Shown piece by piece: positions 58,659 to 64,000 of a stretch of 64,000 nucleotides of DNA. Position numbers and translations under genes: made by a program. Positions within the stretch are counted from its first letter, which is position 1. Each line of letters opens with the position of its first letter. A model generated the notes under the pieces. It had not been told where the DNA came from. It was given only the letters and a program-made list of their open reading frames with translations, and searched no databases. This DNA comes from Opacimonas sp002292215 (GTDB taxonomy: Bacteria > Pseudomonadota > Gammaproteobacteria > Enterobacterales > Alteromonadaceae), in NCBI GenBank assembly GCA_943846745.1, contig OX044360.1, positions 1,984,001 to 2,048,000 of the forward strand. Reading direction: 5' to 3'.

Positions 58659-59126
58659 ATGTTTATTGCTTTGGTAGTGTTAGGTATTGTGATAGTGGCT
58701 GGTTTAGCGTTTTATGCCGGAAAATTATTATCACAACTCAATGAGCAAAAAGTAAAATTTGCCCAAGCCAAAGCGAAACAAGCAGAAGTAAGAGTGCAAC
58801 GTATCGACAACATCATGATGTCTGTTCATACGATTGCCCTAGCCGTTGAGCAACAGCAGTGCGATTTATCCGAAGGGGTTATCCGCTTAACGAACTTGTT
58901 AAATGCTCTACCAATAAACCCTGCCCCACACTTTTCTGATATTTACCCAAACATTTATCAACTGCATGCACAAATTTCAGATTTTGCGACGCATGAAGCT
59001 CGTTCTGCGTTAACCAAAAAAGCCCGTCGTGAACAGGATCTTGCTCGAGAAGCCATCGAGGCTAACTTTGAAAGCTCGATCATTGCTGAAGTTACCCTAT
59101 TACGTAACTATTACCCTACTATTTAG
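58659..59126 (+). CDS. DUF2489 membrane-anchored protein
   Basis: 155 residues from ATG 58659. One N-terminal transmembrane helix (FIALVVLGIVIVAGLAFYAGKLL), then a helical cytoplasmic part (~25-155) with RIDNIMMSVHTIALAVEQQQCDLSEG and YPTI at the end. DUF2489 proteins follow yihI in many gammaproteobacteria; no function is known. It is 20 bp after yihI. Confidence 0.85.
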   Translation: MFIALVVLGIVIVAGLAFYAGKLLSQLNEQKVKFAQAKAKQAEVRVQRIDNIMMSVHTIALAVEQQQCDLSEGVIRLTNLLNALPINPAPHFSDIYPNIYQLHAQISDFATHEARSALTKKARREQDLAREAIEANFESSIIAEVTLLRNYYPTI

Positions 59127-59228
59127 ACTTTTTTCCTAAGTAAAATATACATTTACACTACATTCGTTGCACAAGTCACGTTATACTAGTTGACATAATT
59201 ATCCCAAGCACAACGAAGTAAATATAGT

Positions 59229-60137
59229 ATGTTAAATTACGATGTAAAAACATTTCAAGGAATGATCCAGGCGCTACAAGATTATTGGGCTCGCCAAGGA
59301 TGTGTCATTATTCAACCATTAGATATGGAAGTCGGTGCTGGTACATTTCACCCGATGACATTTTTGCGTTCACTTGGACCGGAGCCTATTTCAAGTGCTT
59401 ATGTTCAGCCTTGCCGTCGACCGACGGATGGTCGTTACGGTGACAACCCTAATCGCTTACAACATTACTATCAATTTCAAGTTATGCTCAAGCCCTCCCC
59501 TAAAGATATACAAGACTTGTATCTTGGTTCATTAAAAGAACTCGGGTTTGACCCGCTTGTACATGATATACGTTTTGTTGAAGATAACTGGGAATCCCCA
59601 ACTCTAGGCGCTTGGGGCTTAGGATGGGAAGTGTGGTTAAATGGTATGGAAGTCACCCAGTTCACCTATTTTCAGCAAGTCGGTGGGATTGAATGCAAAC
59701 CTGTCACGGGTGAAATCACTTATGGCTTAGAACGCCTAGCAATGTACGTACAAGGCGTTGATAGTATTTATGACTTAGTTTGGACGCATGGCCCGCATGG
59801 TCCTGTAACATATGGCGATGTATTCCATCAAAACGAAGTTGAGCAAAGCGCGTATAACTTTGAGCACGCCGATGTCGATGCGTTATTTGCTGCATTTGAT
59901 CAATCTGAAAAAGATGCGCTTAATCTGATAGAGCATAATCTTCCATTACCCGCTTATGAGCAAGTGATGAAAGCATCACATTCATTTAATTTACTTGATG
60001 CCCGACATGCTATCAGTGTAACTGAGCGTCAACGTTATATATTACGTGTTCGAACGTTAGCAAAAGCAGTTGCCGAAAGTTATTTTTCAGCACGTGAAGC
60101 GCTCGGCTTTCCGATGTGTAACAAGGAGGCAAAATAA
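59229..60137 (+). CDS. glyQ: Glycyl-tRNA synthetase alpha subunit
   Basis: 302 residues, the class II catalytic subunit of the bacterial alpha2beta2 GlyRS. Includes YWARQGCVIIQPLDMEVGAGTFHP, the motif 2 region RPTDGRYGDNPNRLQHYYQFQV and EVWLNGMEVTQFTYFQQVGG, and TYGLERLAMY (motif 3). Coupled to glyS by TAATG overlap. Confidence 0.97.
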   Translation: MLNYDVKTFQGMIQALQDYWARQGCVIIQPLDMEVGAGTFHPMTFLRSLGPEPISSAYVQPCRRPTDGRYGDNPNRLQHYYQFQVMLKPSPKDIQDLYLGSLKELGFDPLVHDIRFVEDNWESPTLGAWGLGWEVWLNGMEVTQFTYFQQVGGIECKPVTGEITYGLERLAMYVQGVDSIYDLVWTHGPHGPVTYGDVFHQNEVEQSAYNFEHADVDALFAAFDQSEKDALNLIEHNLPLPAYEQVMKASHSFNLLDARHAISVTERQRYILRVRTLAKAVAESYFSAREALGFPMCNKEAK

Positions 60138-62209
60138 TGCGTACCGATACATTATTAATAGAATTGGGAACTGAAGAGTTACCTCCAAAATCACTTAAAT
60201 CACTAGCCACCGCATTTGCTGCTAATATGCAAAAAGAAATCGATGACGCTCAGCTGTCTTATAGCGCCGTCAATTGGTTTGCCAGCCCACGTCGTTTAGC
60301 CATACAAATTAGTGACTTAGCGTATCAACAAGCAGATACTGTTGTTGAAAAACGCGGTCCAGCAGTCAGCGCAGCTTTTGCTGAAGATGGACAGCCCACG
60401 AAAGCAGCTATGGGTTGGGCTCGTGGCAATGGTATTGATGTTGCCGATGCTCAGCGTTTAGTGACTGATAAAGGTGAATGGTTATTACATAAAGCTCAAG
60501 TCACGGGTCAAGCATTAGATGCCTTGATTGAAGGTATTGTTACCCGTTCTGTCGCAAAGCTCCCCATCCCTAAACCGATGCGTTGGGGAAGCAGTGATAC
60601 CCAATTTATCCGTCCTGTACACACGTTTACCGCAATGTACGGTGCTGATGTATTGCCAGCGACAGTTTTAGATATGCCATCCAATAATATATTACAAGGT
60701 CACCGTTTTCATGGTCCTCGTACGTTTACCTTAACACATGCGGATAATTATGAAGCAGCATGTCGTGAACATTTTGTCGTCGCCAATTATGCAGTACGCC
60801 AAGCTGATATTGCTCAAGGTCTGAATGATCAAGCCAAAGCCCTAGGGTTAACCGCTGATTATAATGAAGCGTTATTAGAAGAAATAGCCTCATTAGTCGA
60901 ATATCCTGTGGTATTACAAGCGAGTTTTGAAGAGCGTTTTTTAGCTGTACCGAAAGAAGCACTAATATATACAATGAAAGATGACCAAAAATATGTACCA
61001 CTGTTAGACAGTGACGGTAATTTATCTTCGACTTTCCTTTTTGTTAGTAACATTCAATCATCTGCGCCTGAGTATGTGATAGAAGGAAACCAAAAAGTGA
61101 TTCGTCCTCGTCTAGCTGATGCTGAGTTTTTCTTTAATACCGATAAGAAACATTCATTGGCATCTCGTTTAGATTCTCTTAATAGTATTTTATTCCAAAA
61201 GCAGCTGGGTACATTGGCTGAAAAAGCCACACGTATTGAGCAAGTCGCCGGCTTTATTGCTCAGACAATTGGTGCGAATGCCGACCATGCCGCGCGTGCC
61301 GGTTTACTTGCTAAAACAGACTTAATGACTGAAATGGTTATGGAGTTTCCTGACGTACAAGGTGTAATGGGTAAATACTATGCGTTGAATGATGGCGAAG
61401 ATACCAGTGTTGCACAGGCCATTGCTGAGCAATATATGCCTCGTCATTCCGGTGATGCATTACCTTCTACTGATGTCAGTGCCGCTGTTGCCTTAGCAGA
61501 TAAATTAGACACACTCGCCGGTATTTTTGGTATTGGCATGTTACCTAAAGGTGACAAAGACCCATTTGCCCTTCGCCGTGCTGCTATCGGTGTGTTACGT
61601 ATAATTACTGAGCGTAGCTATAATTTAGATGTACGCGAGTTATTAGCATTTGCAGTTTCCACCTATGGCGACAAGTTGACTAATATCGACACATTAGATA
61701 ATGCGGTTGAATTTGTTCTAGGTCGTTTCCGTGCGATGTATCAAGACCAAGGGATCGATACGGATGTGATCCAAGCCGTCAGTGCACGAAATGTTTCAAA
61801 ACCAACAGATTTTGCTGCTCGTGTGCATGCCGTAGCCGCGTTTAAAGCTCTACCGCAAGCCCAAGCACTAGCTGCGGCTAATAAACGTGTTGCTAACATT
61901 CTAGCGAAGAATGAAGTAACTGACAATTCAAGCGTGGATGAATCATTACTGAATGAACCACAAGAACGTGATTTATATCAGCAAATTACCCAACAACAAG
62001 CTACAGTTAATGTGGCGTTAGTTACCAATGACTACACGTCAATTTTAACTTCATTAGCGCAGTTGCAAGATTCGGTTGATGCATTTTTCGATAACATTAT
62101 GGTCATGAGTGATGATGCATCATTACGTCAAAACCGCTTAGCGTTATTGTTACAACTTCGTGCATTGTTCTTATCTACTGCAGATATTTCTGTTTTAGCG
62201 AACAAATAA
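60137..62209 (+). CDS. glyS: Glycyl-tRNA synthetase beta subunit
   Basis: 690 residues; the tRNA-binding subunit. Opens LLIELGTEELPPKSLKSLA, contains an HD-like region (HAARAGLLAKTDLMTEMVMEFPDVQGVMG) and DPFALRRAAIGVLRII, and ends in an anticodon-binding domain (~590-690). AAGGAGG lies 8 bases upstream of the start, inside the end of glyQ. Confidence 0.97.
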   Translation: MRTDTLLIELGTEELPPKSLKSLATAFAANMQKEIDDAQLSYSAVNWFASPRRLAIQISDLAYQQADTVVEKRGPAVSAAFAEDGQPTKAAMGWARGNGIDVADAQRLVTDKGEWLLHKAQVTGQALDALIEGIVTRSVAKLPIPKPMRWGSSDTQFIRPVHTFTAMYGADVLPATVLDMPSNNILQGHRFHGPRTFTLTHADNYEAACREHFVVANYAVRQADIAQGLNDQAKALGLTADYNEALLEEIASLVEYPVVLQASFEERFLAVPKEALIYTMKDDQKYVPLLDSDGNLSSTFLFVSNIQSSAPEYVIEGNQKVIRPRLADAEFFFNTDKKHSLASRLDSLNSILFQKQLGTLAEKATRIEQVAGFIAQTIGANADHAARAGLLAKTDLMTEMVMEFPDVQGVMGKYYALNDGEDTSVAQAIAEQYMPRHSGDALPSTDVSAAVALADKLDTLAGIFGIGMLPKGDKDPFALRRAAIGVLRIITERSYNLDVRELLAFAVSTYGDKLTNIDTLDNAVEFVLGRFRAMYQDQGIDTDVIQAVSARNVSKPTDFAARVHAVAAFKALPQAQALAAANKRVANILAKNEVTDNSSVDESLLNEPQERDLYQQITQQQATVNVALVTNDYTSILTSLAQLQDSVDAFFDNIMVMSDDASLRQNRLALLLQLRALFLSTADISVLANK

Positions 62210-62226
62210 AGGATCCATGCTGTAAT

Positions 62227-62682
62227 ATGCTTTCTCAAAAATTTCGACTGGTAATGCTTGCAGCTGTGATCACTCTCAGCGGTTGCGCATCTAATGTAAA
62301 CATCCGTGAATATTTTCCGGTTGTTTCGACCACTGCATCTATTAATTACGAAGCCTTATATTTACGCGGTATTTTTAATTGGTGGGAAGCCGAACCCGCC
62401 TATAAAGTCATCTCTGGGGCTGATGGATATTATGTTGACGTTAAATTAATTGCCGACGGACAGCCTTATGATTTTCGTTTCGCTGATAGTAATTATACCA
62501 GTGAACTTAATTGTGGTGCGGACACACCTGACACACCTATAGCCCAAGGTCAAAAACATGATTTAGTCTGTGTTTCAGGATCACACAATCTTCAGTTTAT
62601 CCCTTCAGAAACAGGCACTTATCGTTTTAAACTGCTGACCAATGGGAATCCTACACTATTAATTACACGAGTAGATTTTTAA
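62227..62682 (+). CDS. Small lipoprotein with carbohydrate-binding-like fold
   Basis: 151 residues. Signal peptide with lipobox LSGC (Cys20). The mature part has an E-set/pullulanase-like pattern: ALYLRGIFNWWEAEPAYKV, then YYVDVKLIADGQPYDFRFAD and TYRFKLLTNGNPTLLITRV. It has two cysteines (LNCGADT, LVCVSG) that may pair. No function is known to me. It begins 17 bp after glyS; a bidirectional terminator follows, closing the glyQS unit. Confidence 0.65.
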   Translation: MLSQKFRLVMLAAVITLSGCASNVNIREYFPVVSTTASINYEALYLRGIFNWWEAEPAYKVISGADGYYVDVKLIADGQPYDFRFADSNYTSELNCGADTPDTPIAQGQKHDLVCVSGSHNLQFIPSETGTYRFKLLTNGNPTLLITRVDF

Positions 62683-62728
62683 TCCGCTATTAATTATTTG
62701 TTTTGCTTAATCATATAATAATCTCATA

Positions 62729-62772
62729 AAAAAAGCCTTCTACTGAGTCATATACCAGTAAAAGGCTTTTTG
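62729..62772. terminator. Bidirectional terminator between the lipoprotein gene and gyrB
   Basis: AGCCTT-TACTG and CAGTA-AAGGCT arms (62733-62745 and 62756-62768, one mismatch) are flanked by A and T runs, so it can serve both converging units. Confidence 0.8.
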
Positions 62773-62804
62773 TATCTTACTTATGATACTTTGCTCGTTG
62801 TGGG

Positions 62805-64000
62805 TTACACGTCTAAGTTTTCAACATTTAGCGCATTTGCCTCAATAAAGTGGCGGCGAGGTTCAACATGATCACCCATTAATGTGGTAAACAATTGATC
62901 CGCACTTATCGCATCTTCAATCTTAACTTGCAACATACGACGTGAATCAGGATCCATTGTCGTTTCCCATAACTGACTCGGGTTCATTTCACCTAACCCT
63001 TTATAACGTTGGATATATTGACCACGTTTAGCTTCATGCATCAACCACTCTAACGCTTCTTTAAATGATTCTATAGCTTGTGTACGTTCACCACGTTGGA
63101 TATACGCACCATCACTCATCATGCCATTTATTGCATCGTTAAGGGCTGCAATCTTTTTGTATTCGCTCGACTCTACAAAATCATAATCGATATTGTAGTT
63201 GTAATCGATACCGTGCATACGCATAGTCAACTTAGTATAGAAACGATTAAACTCTTCGTCTTTTAGTACTTCCCCTAAATACGTTGCACCATCAGATTCA
63301 TCACTGGTCATCTGATTTACAAAGGAAGTAGTAAAAGCTTGCAGCTTCGCTTCATCGCTAAAGTCACTGGTACTTAATGTTTCAGAGTAAACTAACTGAT
63401 TAAGTATATCTACTGGCATTAAACGATGCATGCGAGCGATCATTTTATCTGCTGCTTGATACTGTAATACCAATGTTTCTAGTGCTACACCAGTAATTGC
63501 TGGTGCGCCTTCTGCAGTAAATAATGATGAGTTATCTACAGCAATCGATGTTAAATATGCATTAAGTGCTTCATCATCTTTTAAGTATTGCTCTTGTTTA
63601 CCTTTCTTAATTTTATACAACGGTGGCTGTGCAATATAGATATAGCCACGTTCAATAATTTCAGGCATTTGACGGAAGAAGAATGTTAGCAACAATGTAC
63701 GAATGTGAGATCCATCGACATCAGCATCGGTCATAATGATGATGCTGTGATAACGTAGTTTTTCTGGATTATATTCATCACGACCAATACCACAACCTAA
63801 TGCAGTGATTAACGTTGCAACTTCTTGTGATGATAACATTTTATCAAAACGGGCTTTCTCTACGTTGAGTATCTTACCTTTCAATGGCAGAATCGCTTGG
63901 TTTTTACGATTACGACCTTGTTTAGCAGAACCACCCGCAGAATCTCCTTCCACTATATAGAGTTCAGAGAAGGCTGGGTCTTTTTCTTGGCAATCAGCAA
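62805..64000 (-). CDS. gyrB: DNA gyrase subunit B, C-terminal part
   Basis: The frame runs off the right edge, giving the last ~398 residues. It opens with the TOPRIM motif (YIVEGDSAGGSAKQGRNR, ILPLKGKILNVEKAR, IIIMTDADVDGSHIRTLLLTFF) that holds the metal, then the inserted domain and the conserved tail (RYKGLGEMNPSQLWETTMDPDSRRMLQV). The ATPase domain lies beyond the window. Longer than topoisomerase IV ParE in this region, consistent with GyrB. Confidence 0.97.
   Translation of the reverse strand, partial: ADCQEKDPAFSELYIVEGDSAGGSAKQGRNRKNQAILPLKGKILNVEKARFDKMLSSQEVATLITALGCGIGRDEYNPEKLRYHSIIIMTDADVDGSHIRTLLLTFFFRQMPEIIERGYIYIAQPPLYKIKKGKQEQYLKDDEALNAYLTSIAVDNSSLFTAEGAPAITGVALETLVLQYQAADKMIARMHRLMPVDILNQLVYSETLSTSDFSDEAKLQAFTTSFVNQMTSDESDGATYLGEVLKDEEFNRFYTKLTMRMHGIDYNYNIDYDFVESSEYKKIAALNDAINGMMSDGAYIQRGERTQAIESFKEALEWLMHEAKRGQYIQRYKGLGEMNPSQLWETTMDPDSRRMLQVKIEDAISADQLFTTLMGDHVEPRRHFIEANALNVENLDV

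Overview
The window is chromosomal DNA of a gammaproteobacterium with low to medium GC. It probably belongs to a marine Alteromonadales/Shewanella/Vibrio-like lineage, but I cannot name the species. The grounds are the gene neighbourhoods (glyQS next to gyrB; polA-Spot 42-engB-cytochrome c4-yihI; dprA-smg-zinc ribbon-tsaC-hemF; rpmBG-radC-coaBC-slmA), an rRNA operon with enterobacterial-type tandem promoters, and cytochromes c4 and c5. gyrB runs off the right edge on the minus strand, so dnaA and oriC probably lie just beyond it.
Layout. 1-2.5 kb: end of a DUF808 membrane protein, a secreted protein of unknown function, and two decayed genes (a frameshifted membrane protein and a truncated ABC exporter). 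2.6-11.2 kb: cytochrome c5, a GGDEF protein with a degenerate EAL domain, rep, ubiK/ubiA/ubiC, a FliL-like protein, glpE-glpG. 11.3-17.4 kb: kbl-tdh, then a three-gene unit (phosphate-binding-like protein, broken outer-membrane protein, GGDEF-EAL sensor). 17.5-25.7 kb: LPS-related glycosyltransferases and Kdo kinase, coaD, mutM, rpmB-rpmG, radC, coaBC, slmA (dut is missing from its usual place). 25.7-33.2 kb: secreted or lipoprotein hydrolases, an MSHA-like pilin, an aspartoacylase-like enzyme. 33.4-39.1 kb: 5S-23S-16S operon on the minus strand, with tandem promoters and no spacer tRNA. 39.2-49.8 kb: yrdA, aroE, a truncated globin, ompW, hemF-tsaC-zinc ribbon-smg-dprA-LysM, def-fmt-rsmB. 49.8-64 kb: trkA/trkH, polA, Spot 42, engB, cytochrome c4, a CsrC/RsmY-like RNA candidate, yihI, DUF2489, glyQ-glyS, a lipoprotein, gyrB.
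Most of the window is housekeeping: translation start (def, fmt), ribosome and RNA modification (rsmB, tsaC, rpmBG), division and ribosome control (slmA, engB, yihI), ubiquinone and haem synthesis, LPS and envelope, potassium uptake and DNA maintenance. I see no phage, insertion sequence, CRISPR array or defence island. The most notable findings are a DNA polymerase I whose two exonuclease motif I carboxylates read Asn and Gln, an unusually compact Spot 42 RNA, a Csr-type small RNA candidate upstream of yihI, and a decayed second 5S copy.
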